Positions 37,919-45,797 of a stretch of 64,000 bases of DNA are shown piece after piece. The DNA is from Streptomyces triculaminicus (GTDB lineage Bacteria > Actinomycetota > Actinomycetes > Streptomycetales > Streptomycetaceae). The position numbers and the translations under genes were made by a program. Within the stretch, counting starts at the first letter, position 1. Every line of letters starts with the position of its first letter. The notes below the pieces were generated by a model. The model had not been told where the DNA came from. It did no database searches and saw only the letters and a list, made by a program, of their open reading frames with translations. The stretch spans positions 62,001-126,000 of the forward strand of contig NZ_JAFMOF010000002.1 of the NCBI RefSeq assembly GCF_017349075.1, given 5' to 3'.

Positions 37919-37970
37919 CCCGGGAAGGGCAGTCAACTCACAGCTGACCTGCGGCCTTCCCGGGCCGTGG
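37913..37970. terminator. 16-bp hairpin after the pit operon, touching the riboswitch 5' end
   Basis: Arms 37913-37928 and 37955-37970 are exact complements; the 26-base loop can pair further (GCAG/CTGC). It stands between the phosphate transporter operon and the riboswitch, both on the minus strand, and its 3' arm shares bases with the start of the riboswitch. Confidence 0.75.
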
Positions 37971-38021
37971 GAGGGGTATGCGGAGGTGCTCCGGGCGCTC
38001 GGAAGCACCCGGAGGGCGCCT

Positions 38022-38264
38022 TCAGGAGACGATGAGGAAGATGCCGTATCCGACGGCGGCCGCGCACAGCGCGAAGCAGGCGTACGCGCCGGTGCGCAGG
38101 AGCGCGTTGGGGGCGACGGGCGCGGCGACGGTGCCGTCCGGCTGCTCCTGGGCCTTGCGGGGCGCGGTGCCGACGATGCCGAGGGTGAAGACGCCGACGA
38201 GTGCGACGGTCACGACGAGGCTGACGCCGAAGACCTGGCCGAGGGCTTCCCAGTTGATCTGCAT
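38022..38264 (-). CDS. Small membrane protein downstream of pit
   Basis: An 80-residue protein (MQINWEALGQVFG start) with two hydrophobic helices (VSLVVTVALVGVFTLGIV and TGAYACFALCAAAVGYGIFLIV) separated by a short polar loop. It has its own ribosome site (AAGGAA) and ATG at 38264. Because of a probable one-base deletion in pit, the present sequence also reads into it in frame from the transporter. It is a conserved companion of this type of Pit transporter as far as I recall; function unknown. Confidence 0.75.
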   Translation of the reverse strand: MQINWEALGQVFGVSLVVTVALVGVFTLGIVGTAPRKAQEQPDGTVAAPVAPNALLRTGAYACFALCAAAVGYGIFLIVS

Positions 38265-38283
38265 GACGGGGTTCCTTGGTTCC

Positions 38284-39536
38284 TTAGCTCGTCGCCGCGG
38301 CGGGGGCGGCGGGGGCGGAGGAGGCGGTCGCCGGGGCGGCGAGGGGCCGGCCGGCGGCGGGGCGACGGCCTGGAGGGCGGCGGTGATGACGCCGGCGGGC
38401 TCGAGGGGCTCGGCGTCCACGCCCTGCGGCTGGTTGAGGTCGTTGACGTTGTCGTGCGTCACCGGCTTGCGGCGCGAGGCCATCCAGATCGCACCGGAGA
38501 CGCCGAGGCCGAGGACGGCGACCGCGGCCACGCCCCAGTCGCCCTGGTCGGCGAGGAGGGCGGCGCCACCGGCGACCAGGCCCGCGGCGGGCAGGGTCAG
38601 GCCCCAGGCCATGACCATGCGGCCGGCGGTGGACCAGCGCACCACGCCGCCCTTGCGGCCGAGGCCGGCGCCCATGATCGAGCCGGAGCAGACCTGGGTG
38701 GTGGAGAGCGCGAAGCCGATGTGCGAGGAGGCGAGGATGACGGTCGCGGCGCCGGTCTGGGCGGCGAAGCCCTGGGCGGGCTTGATGTCGGTCAGGCCCT
38801 TGCCGAGCGTCTGGATGATGCGCCAGCCGCCGAGGTACGTACCGAGCGCGATGGCCAGGCCCGCGGAGACGATGACCCACATGGGCGGGTCGGAGTGCGG
38901 GGCGACGACGCCGCCGGCGACCAGCGCGAGGGTGATCACACCCATGGTCTTCTGGGCGTCGTTGGTGCCGTGGGCGAGGGAGACCAGGGCGGCCGAGGCG
39001 ATCTGCCCGGCGCGGTAGCCCTTGGCGGTCTCCTGCTCGTCGCGGCCCCGGGCGAGGCGGTAGGTGAGCCGGGTCGCGCACCAGGCGGCGATGCCGGCCA
39101 CCAGCGGCGCGGCGACGGCCGGGATGAGGACCTTCATCACGACCTTGTCGGTGTTGACCGCGTCGAAGCCGACGGCGACGACCGTGGCACCGATCAGGCC
39201 GCCGAAGAGGGCGTGCGAGGAGCTGGAGGGAAGGCCCGCGAGCCAGGTCAGCAGGTTCCAGACGATCGCGCCGACGAGCCCGGCGAAGATCACTTCCGGC
39301 CTGATGCCCGCGGTCTCGTCGATGATCCCGCCGGAGATCGTCTTGGCGACCTCAACGGACAGGAACGCGCCGACGAGGTTGAGCACGGCCGACATGGCCA
39401 CGGCCACCTTGGGCTTGAGGGCCCCGGTGGAGATGGTGGTGGCCATGGCGTTGGCCGTGTCGTGGAAGCCGTTCGTAAAGTCGAACACCAAGGCCGTGAC
39501 GATCACGATCCCGATGAGAAGCGTGATGTTTTCCAT
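38284..39536 (-). CDS. pit: Low-affinity inorganic phosphate transporter (Pit family), C-terminal frameshift
   Basis: A Pit-family H+/phosphate symporter of about 415 residues with ten or so membrane helices. The duplicated signature is clear: DFTNGFHDTANAMATTI near residue 18 and SLAHGTNDAQKTMGVI near 190, plus LPSSSSHALFGG. The frame changes in a C-rich run at about 38340-38365. The natural end (GRPLAAPATASS to AAATS, stop 38284) has the high third-position GC of real coding, while the literal frame continues as a poly-Pro stretch into the next gene. A PHO box lies 53 bases upstream, so PhoP control is likely. It matches what I recall of S. coelicolor pitH2. Confidence 0.88.
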
Positions 39537-39588
39537 TCACCCAGGCAATCAGCTCGATGGTCAGTACGCGGCGACCGTAGGGACTCAG

Positions 39589-39606
39589 GGTGAACGGAAG
39601 GTGAAC
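39589..39606 (-). promoter_or_regulatory. PHO box upstream of pit
   Basis: On the minus strand the sequence GTTCACC occurs twice exactly 11 bases apart (plus-strand GGTGAAC at 39589-39595 and 39600-39606). This is the classic PhoP direct-repeat arrangement. It is 53 bases from the pit start and 43 bases from the divergent aldolase start. Confidence 0.85.
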
Positions 39607-39648
39607 TGGGCCCAGCCGAACCATTTCGTGAACCGGAGGCGACGACCG

Positions 39649-40347
39649 ATGAGTGCGCACGAAGAGATCAGCGGCAGCGGACGCGACGCGGGCCCGGCGG
39701 CCGACGACCCAAGGCGCGCCTGGGCCGAGGTGGTGGCCACGGCCCGCCGCACCACGGCCGACGGGCTGGTCGTCGGCACCTCCGGCAACGTCTCCGCCAG
39801 GGTCGGAGACGTGGTGCTCGTCACGCCCAGCGGCGTCCCCTACGACCGTCTGGGCCCCGACGACATCACCGGAGTCGACCTCGCCGGCCGCCAGGTGATC
39901 GGCGATCTGACCCCCACCAGCGAGTTGCCCATGCACCTCGCCGTCTACCGCGCCACCGACGCCGCCGCGATCGTGCACACCCACGCCGTGCACGCCACGG
40001 CCGTCTCCACCCTCGTCGACGAGGTCCCGCTGATCCACTACATGGCCGCCGCCCTCGGCGGCCCCGTCCGCGTCGCCCCCTACGCCGTCTACGGCAGCGA
40101 CGAACTGGCCGCCCACGTCCTCGCCGCCCTCGACGGCCGCAGCGGCTGCCTGCTGCGCAACCACGGCACCCTCACCTACGGCGCCACCCTCGAGCAGGCC
40201 CTGGACCGCACCGCCCAGCTCGAGTGGATGTGCCGGGTCTGGCTCGCCGCCTCCACCGTCCCCGGCCGCGCCCCGGCCCTGCTCACCCCCGGGCAGCTGG
40301 ACGAGACGGCGGCCCGGCTGCGCGGCTACGGGCAGCGGGGGGAGTGA
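39649..40347 (+). CDS. Class II aldolase/adducin-family protein
   Basis: A 232-residue zinc-dependent aldolase of the fuculose/ribulose-phosphate type. GTSGNVSARVGDVVLVTPSGVPYD binds phosphate, SELPMH supplies the Glu, and HTHAVHATAVS the zinc histidines, with a further His in RNHGTLTYG. GGAGG lies about ten bases before the ATG at 39649. It is divergent from pit, and its promoter overlaps the PHO-box zone. Substrate unknown. Confidence 0.88.
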   Translation: MSAHEEISGSGRDAGPAADDPRRAWAEVVATARRTTADGLVVGTSGNVSARVGDVVLVTPSGVPYDRLGPDDITGVDLAGRQVIGDLTPTSELPMHLAVYRATDAAAIVHTHAVHATAVSTLVDEVPLIHYMAAALGGPVRVAPYAVYGSDELAAHVLAALDGRSGCLLRNHGTLTYGATLEQALDRTAQLEWMCRVWLAASTVPGRAPALLTPGQLDETAARLRGYGQRGE

Positions 40348-40355
40348 CCCCGGGC

Positions 40356-40391
40356 CCCGGCGCGCACGTCCCGCGGGCGCGGCGCGCCGGG
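40356..40391. terminator. 10-bp GC hairpin after the aldolase
   Basis: CCCGGCGCGC (40356-40365) and GCGCGCCGGG (40382-40391) pair exactly around a 16-base loop. A weak candidate in very GC-rich sequence. Confidence 0.45.
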
Positions 40392-40441
40392 CCGCCAACG
40401 CCCACTGGCCCCGGCCGGGGCCCGAGCCCACACTGGGGGTG

Positions 40442-41566
40442 ATGGACCCGCGCCGGGCGGCGGCCCTGACCGCCGCCACCGTGATCGGTGCCGGAGCGGC
40501 CGCGGTGGCGGCCGGACGGTACGCCGGTGACGCTGCCCTCAAGGCCGGCCCCGGCCGGCCGCCGCCCGGCGAGGCGAGGATCGCCGTCCACGACACCGGC
40601 CCGGGCACCGTCACGCTCACCCGCACCCCCGCCGCGCTGCGCCCCGGCACCTACGGCCTGACCGGGCGCGGCGTGCACGCCGTGGTCGGGGGCGTGGTGG
40701 CCGACGTCTCGCACCCCCACCACTGCGTCGTACGGCGCCTGGAGCGCGTCGCGCACGGCAGCCCGCGGCAGGGCGACCACGTCTGGCTGACCCCTCGGCT
40801 GCACGCGGGCAACCCGCGCGACGCCCTCGGCCTGGACCACGCCGACGTGGACGTGCCCGGCGAGCTGGGGCCGCTGCCCGCCTGGTTCGTGCCCGCCGCC
40901 CGCGACACCTGGGTGATCACCGTGCACGGCCTGGGCACCACGCGCGAGCACGCCATGAACCTCCTGCCGTTCCTGCACGCCCAGCGGCTGCCCGTGCTCG
41001 CCGTCACCTACCGGGGCGACCCCGGAGCACCCCGGCCGGCGCACGGAATCAGCCACTTCGGTGCGAGGGAGTGGCGGGATCTCGATGCCGCCCTGCGGTA
41101 CGCCCTGCGCAACGGCGCCCGCCGCGTCGTGCTGCACGGCTGGTCCACCGGCGCCACCATGGCCCTGCTCGCCGCCCAGGAGTCCTCGCTCGGCCGCCAT
41201 GTCGCCGGCCTGGTGCTGGACTCCCCGGTCCTCGACTGGCCCGCCGCGCTGCGCGCCCTCGCCGCCCACCGCGTCCCGGCGCCACTCATTCCGCTTGCGG
41301 TCCGGGCGACCGAGGGCAGGATCGGCCTCGCCCCCGGCAGCCTGCTGGACGCCGCCGACCCGGCCCACGTGTCCGTACCCACCCTCGTGGTGCACGGCAC
41401 CGACGACCCCCTCGCACCGCTGGAGCACTCCCGCGAACTCGCCGCCGGGCGACCGGAACTGATCACCCTGCGGACCGTCCGCGGAGCCGGCCACGCCGGG
41501 TCCTGGAACGTCGATCCGGCGGGCTACGAGGAGACCCTGCGGCGCTTCCTGATCCCCCTGATGTAG
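40442..41566 (+). CDS. Alpha/beta hydrolase
   Basis: A 374-residue serine hydrolase with an N-terminal hydrophobic segment (AAALTAATVIGAGAAAVAAG), which is either a signal anchor or a leader. The nucleophile Ser is in VLHGWSTGATMAL, the oxyanion HGLGTTREH comes earlier, the Asp is in VVHGTDDPLAP, and the catalytic His is in RGAGHAGSWN. The ATG 40442 or a GTG directly before it can start; there is no spaced ribosome site. Probably a membrane-associated esterase of unknown substrate. Confidence 0.88.
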   Translation: MDPRRAAALTAATVIGAGAAAVAAGRYAGDAALKAGPGRPPPGEARIAVHDTGPGTVTLTRTPAALRPGTYGLTGRGVHAVVGGVVADVSHPHHCVVRRLERVAHGSPRQGDHVWLTPRLHAGNPRDALGLDHADVDVPGELGPLPAWFVPAARDTWVITVHGLGTTREHAMNLLPFLHAQRLPVLAVTYRGDPGAPRPAHGISHFGAREWRDLDAALRYALRNGARRVVLHGWSTGATMALLAAQESSLGRHVAGLVLDSPVLDWPAALRALAAHRVPAPLIPLAVRATEGRIGLAPGSLLDAADPAHVSVPTLVVHGTDDPLAPLEHSRELAAGRPELITLRTVRGAGHAGSWNVDPAGYEETLRRFLIPLM

Positions 41567-41656
41567 CGGGCTCGCGCGGCGCCCGCGCCCTGCCTGCGAC
41601 TTCCCATCACGGGGTGCGCGCGGCCGGATAGTTGATTCCGATTGGGTTTTCGGAGC

Positions 41657-43066
41657 GTGAACGGCAAGACTGCTCCTGTGACGTCCCGTACTCCGCGCGA
41701 CTCCCGGCTCAGACTCGTCCCCCGACAGCCGATCGCCGCCGCCCGCCGGGCCGTGGCGAACCGAGGCTCCCGCCCGGCGCCCCGACCGCCCGCAGGCATC
41801 CCGGCCCGGCCGGAACTGTCCCGGCAGGCCAGAGCAGGACTCGCCGGCGCGGTCCGGCTGGCCCGCTGGGCCGCCGACGAGTGCGCCCGCGGCGGCGGGT
41901 TGTGCGACGAGACCGTCGACCGGGCCGCCGCGGCACTGGGACTGACGGCCGGCCAGGTGCGCTCCGAGTGGGACCGCGCCCGCCTCGCCGGGCTCCTCGA
42001 GCTCCACGACGGCACCGCCCGCCCCGGCTGGCGGCTGCAGGCCTGGGACCGCGACGACAGCGCCGTGCTGCGCGGCTGGGTCGCCCTCTTCGACGCCTGG
42101 TCGCTCGCCCACCCCGAGCCCGCCGGCACCGACCCGACCCTCGCCGCCGAGGTCGTCGAGGCCGCCCCCCAGCTGCTGTCCGTCATGCACCTGTCGGCCG
42201 GCCCGGTCTCCGTCGCCATGCTGCTCGACCTGCTCCAGCAGCGCGTCGCCGAGATCCGCGCCGAACGCTGCGAGGTCCCCTACGGCACCCAGCCGCCCCC
42301 GGCCCCCGCCCCTGCCCCGGTCGCCGGGGACCCGCTCCCCGAGCTGCTCGACTGGGCGCTGCGCGGCCTCGCCTCCGTGGGCGCGCTCGTCATGCGGGGC
42401 GACGCCGGGGCGCGCGCCGAGGCCCTGCTCACCCCCCTGGGGAACTGGGCGGTGTGGGTCAAGCTCGAGCAGATCTGCGTCGCCGCGCAGAGCCCCGCCG
42501 GCAACATCGAACTGTCCGCCGAGGCCATGCTGCGCGGCTGCGCCGACCTCACCCCCGGACCCGCCCGCGCCGAGTACCGCGCCTGGCTCGCCGCCCGGCC
42601 CGTGCGCAGCGCCGTCGCCGAGCTCCTGGAGGCCGCCCGCGCCGACGACGCCATGGTCCGGGGCCTGGCCTTCGAGGCCCTGCGGGCGGTCGGCGCCCCC
42701 GCCGAGCCCACCGTGCGGGCGGCGGCCGAGGAGCCGGTGCTGCGCCCGTACGCCCTGCTGTGGCTCGCCGAGCACGAGGGGCACGACCCCGAGGAGGCGG
42801 CGGAGGTCCTCACGCGGGAGGAGGCGACGTGGCTGTGGGTGGACACGGCGGCCGCCGTCGCCGACCACGGGGAGAGCCGGCTGCTGGTCCGCCACCTCGA
42901 CTCCGCCGTCCAGGGCACGGTCCCCGGCCTGCTGGAGGAGGTACGGGCCGTGGGACACCCCCGCACGGTCCAGGTGCTGGTCGCGCTGGCGGCCGCCCAC
43001 CCCGACCCGGCGCTGGCCAAGGCCGTGCGCCGGGCCGCCTTCCAGGTGCACCGGGGCGGCGCCTGA
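41657..43066 (+). CDS. Hypothetical protein, paralogue of the 19038 gene
   Basis: A 469-residue cytosolic protein with no recognised domain. It begins with a basic Pro/Arg-rich stretch, then AVRLARWAADECARGG, GLTAGQVRSEWDRARLAGLLEL (HTH-like) and a helical body. It ends with LLWLAEHEGHDPEEAAEVL, WLWVDTAAAVADHGESR and AAHPDPALAKAVRRAAF, which align with the end of the protein at 19038. It lacks that protein's long acidic block. The start is GTG at 41657; GTG 41678 is possible. Upstream TTGGGTTTTCGG resembles the dapD promoter, so the mRNA may be leaderless. Confidence 0.8.
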   Translation: MNGKTAPVTSRTPRDSRLRLVPRQPIAAARRAVANRGSRPAPRPPAGIPARPELSRQARAGLAGAVRLARWAADECARGGGLCDETVDRAAAALGLTAGQVRSEWDRARLAGLLELHDGTARPGWRLQAWDRDDSAVLRGWVALFDAWSLAHPEPAGTDPTLAAEVVEAAPQLLSVMHLSAGPVSVAMLLDLLQQRVAEIRAERCEVPYGTQPPPAPAPAPVAGDPLPELLDWALRGLASVGALVMRGDAGARAEALLTPLGNWAVWVKLEQICVAAQSPAGNIELSAEAMLRGCADLTPGPARAEYRAWLAARPVRSAVAELLEAARADDAMVRGLAFEALRAVGAPAEPTVRAAAEEPVLRPYALLWLAEHEGHDPEEAAEVLTREEATWLWVDTAAAVADHGESRLLVRHLDSAVQGTVPGLLEEVRAVGHPRTVQVLVALAAAHPDPALAKAVRRAAFQVHRGGA

Positions 43067-43092
43067 CCGGGGCCGGGTCCTCAGTCGGTGAT

Positions 43093-43326
43093 CTACGGCC
43101 CCTTCGGGGCGTACGTGCCGAAGACGCCGCCGCGCCCCCGGGAGCCGATCATCACCAGGCCGTTGCCGTAGACCAGCTCGGCGTGCAGCACGGTGCCGTC
43201 CTCGCTCTCGTACAGCGCGGTCCGCACGAAGCCGAAGGCCTCCGTGAGCTGGCGGATCGCCGCCTGCGCGTCGTCGTACAGCAGGGCGGGGGAGACGGCC
43301 GGCGAGGCCGTGGAGGTGTCCGTCAT
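43093..43326 (-). CDS. Short glyoxalase/VOC-fold protein, probably truncated
   Basis: A 77-residue protein holding one beta-alpha-beta-beta-beta half of a VOC (glyoxalase/bleomycin-resistance) fold: YDDAQAAIRQLTEAFGFV, then LHAELVYGNGLVMIGSRG. Full PhnB-like proteins have about 130-160 residues, so the second half is missing. The stop at 43093 is followed directly by the end of the convergent gene. It may still act as a dimer, or be a remnant. ATG 43326 has GAGGAGCGAGC upstream as a fair ribosome site. Confidence 0.7.
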   Translation of the reverse strand: MTDTSTASPAVSPALLYDDAQAAIRQLTEAFGFVRTALYESEDGTVLHAELVYGNGLVMIGSRGRGGVFGTYAPKGP

Positions 43327-43506
43327 GACGCTCGCTCCTCGTGCGCCGGCGGAAGGTGCCGCGACGCCGCGGGTCGCCCCGGGGGCCCGGCACCCCTCCG
43401 ACCAGGGCTTTCCACCCCGAGTATCGGCGAACCGGGCCCTCCCCGCCCCTTCCGGCGTGCCGGGGGGCGGCGCACGAGGCCAGCGAATCCGCTTGCGCTC
43501 CCCCGT

Positions 43507-43512
43507 TAGACT
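43507..43512 (+). promoter_or_regulatory. -10 element TAGACT upstream of the ABC-F leader
   Basis: TAGACT (extended as GTTAGACT) ends seven bases before the ATG of a seven-codon frame at 43520, spacing that fits a transcript beginning at that ATG. The -35 is not clear. Confidence 0.5.
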
Positions 43513-43519
43513 GGTCCGT

Positions 43520-43543
43520 ATGGCATTCCTCCTCGCGCATTAG
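43520..43543 (+). CDS. Seven-codon upstream ORF (MAFLLAH) before ABC-F gene
   Basis: ATG at 43520, stop TAG at 43541-43543, coding MAFLLAH. It lies immediately behind a good -10 element and 64 bases before the ABC-F start. The stop overlaps GACGGCG (43543-43549), which can pair with CGCCGTC (43575-43581). Short leaders of this kind control antibiotic-resistance ABC-F genes by ribosome stalling; such a role here is inferred. Confidence 0.5.
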   Translation: MAFLLAH

Positions 43544-43607
43544 ACGGCGTCATCGCGACCCCAGTCCGTCCCACCGCCGTCCACTTCGCCCAGGAGTAGA
43601 AACCCCC

Positions 43608-45206
43608 GTGATCACCGCCTCCGGTATCGAGCTGCGCGCCGGCGCACGCGTCCTCATCGAGTCCGCCAGCTTCCGCATCGCCAAGGGCGACCGCGTCGGC
43701 CTGGTCGGCCGCAACGGCGCCGGCAAGACCACCCTCACCAAGTGCCTCGCCGGTGAGGGCATCCCCGCCGCGGGCAACATCGCCCGCTCCGGCGAGGTCG
43801 GCTACCTCCCGCAGGACCCCCGCACCGGCGACCTCGAGGTCCTCGCCCGCGACCGCATCCTCTCCGCGCGCGGCCTGGACTCCGTCCTGCGCAAGATGCG
43901 CGAGAACGAGGACCGGATGGCCAACGGCAAGGGCGCCACCCGCGAGCGCGCGATGAAGAAGTACGAGCGCCTGGAGACGGAGTTCCTCACCAAGGGCGGC
44001 TACGCCGCCGAGGCGGAGGCCGCGACCATCGCCGCCAGCCTGGGCCTGCCCGACCGCATCCTGACCCAGCCGCTGCACACCCTCTCCGGCGGCCAGCGCC
44101 GCCGCGTCGAGCTGGCCCGGATCCTCTTCTCGGACGCCGACACGCTGCTCCTGGACGAGCCCACCAACCACCTCGACGCCGACTCCATCGCCTGGCTGCG
44201 GGACTACCTCAGGACCTACCGCGGCGGCTTCATCGTCATCTCCCACGACGTCGACCTCGTCGAGACCGTCGTCAACAAGGTCTTCTACCTCGACGCCAAC
44301 CGCTCGACCATCGACGTCTACAACATGGGCTGGAAGCTCTACCAGCAGCAGCGTGAGGCCGACGAGAAGCGCCGCAAGCGCGAGCGCCAGAATGCCGAGA
44401 AGAAGGCCGCGGCCCTCAATTCGCAGGCCGACAAGATGCGCGCCAAGGCCACCAAGACCGTCGCCGCGCAGAACATGGCCAAGCGCGCCGAGCGGCTGCT
44501 CAAGGGCCTGGACGAGGTCCGCGTCTCCGACAAGGTCGCCAAGCTCCGTTTCCCGGAGCCCGCGCCCTGCGGCAAGACCCCGCTGACGGCGGAGGGCCTG
44601 TCGAAGTCCTACGGCTCGCTGGAGATCTTCACCGACGTCGACCTGGCCATCGACAAGGGCTCCCGCGTGGTCATCCTCGGCCTCAACGGCGCCGGCAAGA
44701 CCACCCTGCTGCGGCTGCTCGCCGGCACGGAGAAGCCCGACACCGGCCAGGTCACCCCCGGCCACGGCCTCAAGCTCGGCTACTACGCCCAGGAGCACGA
44801 GACGCTCGACCCGGACCGCACGGTCCTGGAGAACATGCGCTCCTCCGCTCCCGACCTGGACCTCGTCGAGGTCCGCAAGACGCTGGGCTCGTTCCTGTTC
44901 TCCGGCGACGACGTCGACAAGCCCGCGGGCGTGCTCTCCGGCGGCGAGAAGACCCGGCTGGCCCTGGCCACGCTGGTGGTCTCCTCCGCCAACGTCCTCC
45001 TGCTGGACGAGCCCACCAACAACCTCGACCCCGCCAGCCGCGAGGAGATCCTCGGCGCCCTGCGCACCTACAAGGGCGCGGTCGTGCTGGTGACGCACGA
45101 CGAGGGCGCCGTGGACGCGCTCGAGCCCGAGCGGATCATCCTGCTGCCCGACGGCGTCGAGGACCTGTGGGGCCCGGACTACGCGGACCTGGTGGCCCTC
45201 GCCTGA
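43608..45206 (+). CDS. ABC-F family ribosome-associated ATPase
   Basis: A 532-residue soluble protein with two ABC domains and no membrane segment. Domain 1 has GLVGRNGAGKTTLTK and TLSGGQRRRVELARILFSD with DEPTNHLD. The inter-domain linker (about 245-310) is Lys/Arg/Gln-rich (QQQREADEKRRKRERQ). Domain 2 has LGLNGAGKTTLLRLLAG, VLSGGEKTRLAL and DEPTNNLDP. Members of this family bind the ribosomal E site and act in translation quality control or antibiotic protection. The start is GTG 43608 with AGGAG about 11 bases upstream. A seven-codon leader precedes it. Confidence 0.93.
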   Translation: MITASGIELRAGARVLIESASFRIAKGDRVGLVGRNGAGKTTLTKCLAGEGIPAAGNIARSGEVGYLPQDPRTGDLEVLARDRILSARGLDSVLRKMRENEDRMANGKGATRERAMKKYERLETEFLTKGGYAAEAEAATIAASLGLPDRILTQPLHTLSGGQRRRVELARILFSDADTLLLDEPTNHLDADSIAWLRDYLRTYRGGFIVISHDVDLVETVVNKVFYLDANRSTIDVYNMGWKLYQQQREADEKRRKRERQNAEKKAAALNSQADKMRAKATKTVAAQNMAKRAERLLKGLDEVRVSDKVAKLRFPEPAPCGKTPLTAEGLSKSYGSLEIFTDVDLAIDKGSRVVILGLNGAGKTTLLRLLAGTEKPDTGQVTPGHGLKLGYYAQEHETLDPDRTVLENMRSSAPDLDLVEVRKTLGSFLFSGDDVDKPAGVLSGGEKTRLALATLVVSSANVLLLDEPTNNLDPASREEILGALRTYKGAVVLVTHDEGAVDALEPERIILLPDGVEDLWGPDYADLVALA

Positions 45207-45575
45207 CGGGTCGCACCCCGGCTTCTTGATCAGTGTGATCCGGATCATTCGGCCGACGGGTGATCCATCATCTGAGTGAGGGCGGCTCGTACCCCCGCAC
45301 CTCCCCGTGCCCCGGCGCACGCGCTGTGCGAGGTGCGGGGCGCCGTTCGCGCCGCGCGGAGGGGTGCCCCGTCTGACCTGCCGCTTCACCTCGCCACCCG
45401 GACGGCCGTACGAGCCGGATCGCCTGGAATCGCCTGCTCCGAGGGCCCTCCCGGCCGGAAAACGCGGGATCTCTTTCCCGCGGACTTCGCATCGACCTTG
45501 CCGAATGGGTGGCCAGGAGGCCGCCTAGGGGTGATCATGAGAGACAAGAGGCGCATCTCCCATGAGGAGGCACGG
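45207..45575. promoter_or_regulatory. 369-base region upstream of the nucleoid-protein gene
   Basis: No convincing gene is seen. The frame of the downstream gene is open through much of it without a start signal. A frame at 45307-45528 begins with CARCG but has no ribosome site. The 5' part holds a cluster of GATC sites (45228-45265); further GATC sites lie at 45418, 45468 and 45533. Confidence 0.45.
45228..45265. promoter_or_regulatory. Cluster of four GATC sites, probable Gbn autoregulatory region
   Basis: GATC occurs at 45228, 45237, 45243 and 45262, with a perfect 12-base palindrome TGATCCGGATCA at 45236-45247. The next gene matches a nucleoid protein reported to bind GATC-centred sites, so this is a natural autoregulatory target. 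Confidence 0.55.
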
Positions 45576-45797
45576 GTGGCCGAGACTCTGAAGAAGGGCA
45601 GCCGGGTGACCGGCGCCGCGCGCGAAAAGCTCGCGGCAGACCTGAAGAAGAAGTACGACTCCGGTGCGAGTATCAGGGCGCTGGCCGAAGAGACCGGTCG
45701 CTCCTATGGCTTCGTGCACCGGATGCTCAGCGAATCCGGCGTGATCCTGCGAGGTCGCGGCGGAGCAACGCGCGGCAAGAAGGCCGCCTCGGCCTGA
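45576..45797 (+). CDS. gbn: Gbn-like GATC-binding nucleoid-associated protein
   Basis: A 73-residue basic DNA-binding protein. An N-terminal VAETLKKGSRVTGAAREKL stretch leads to a helix-turn-helix (ASIRALAEETGRSYGFVHRMLSESG, about residues 31-55) like the Lsr2 C-terminal or WhiA-type HTH, and an Arg/Gly/Lys tail (RGRGGATRGKK) for minor-groove contact. Length and sequence fit what I recall of S. coelicolor SCO1839 (Gbn), which coordinates development. GTG 45576 has an ideal ribosome site, GAGGAGG (45564-45570). In-frame codons upstream are also open, but that longer form is unlikely. Confidence 0.85.
   Translation: MAETLKKGSRVTGAAREKLAADLKKKYDSGASIRALAEETGRSYGFVHRMLSESGVILRGRGGATRGKKAASA

Noticed and set aside
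37913..37970. Hairpin considered as the riboswitch expression platform.
   Set aside because: It lies 5' of the aptamer in the direction of transcription, so it cannot be the downstream platform; it is better explained as the pit operon terminator.
36831..39593. Open reading frame of about 920 codons on the plus strand across cbiB, the riboswitch and pit.
   Set aside because: It lies antisense to well-identified genes and crosses the riboswitch. Its composition (Gly/Asp/Ala/Arg only) is the usual mirror of GC-rich coding on the other strand.
40283..43540. Open frame of about 1085 codons on the minus strand.
   Set aside because: Antisense to the hydrolase and the hypothetical gene; low-complexity, no conserved motif. 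Only its far end overlaps a real minus-strand gene, in another frame.
45307..45528. Possible 73-residue protein starting with a CARCG zinc-ribbon-like motif upstream of gbn.
   Set aside because: No ribosome site, the rest of the protein has no matching second metal site, and the region is probably the gbn promoter.
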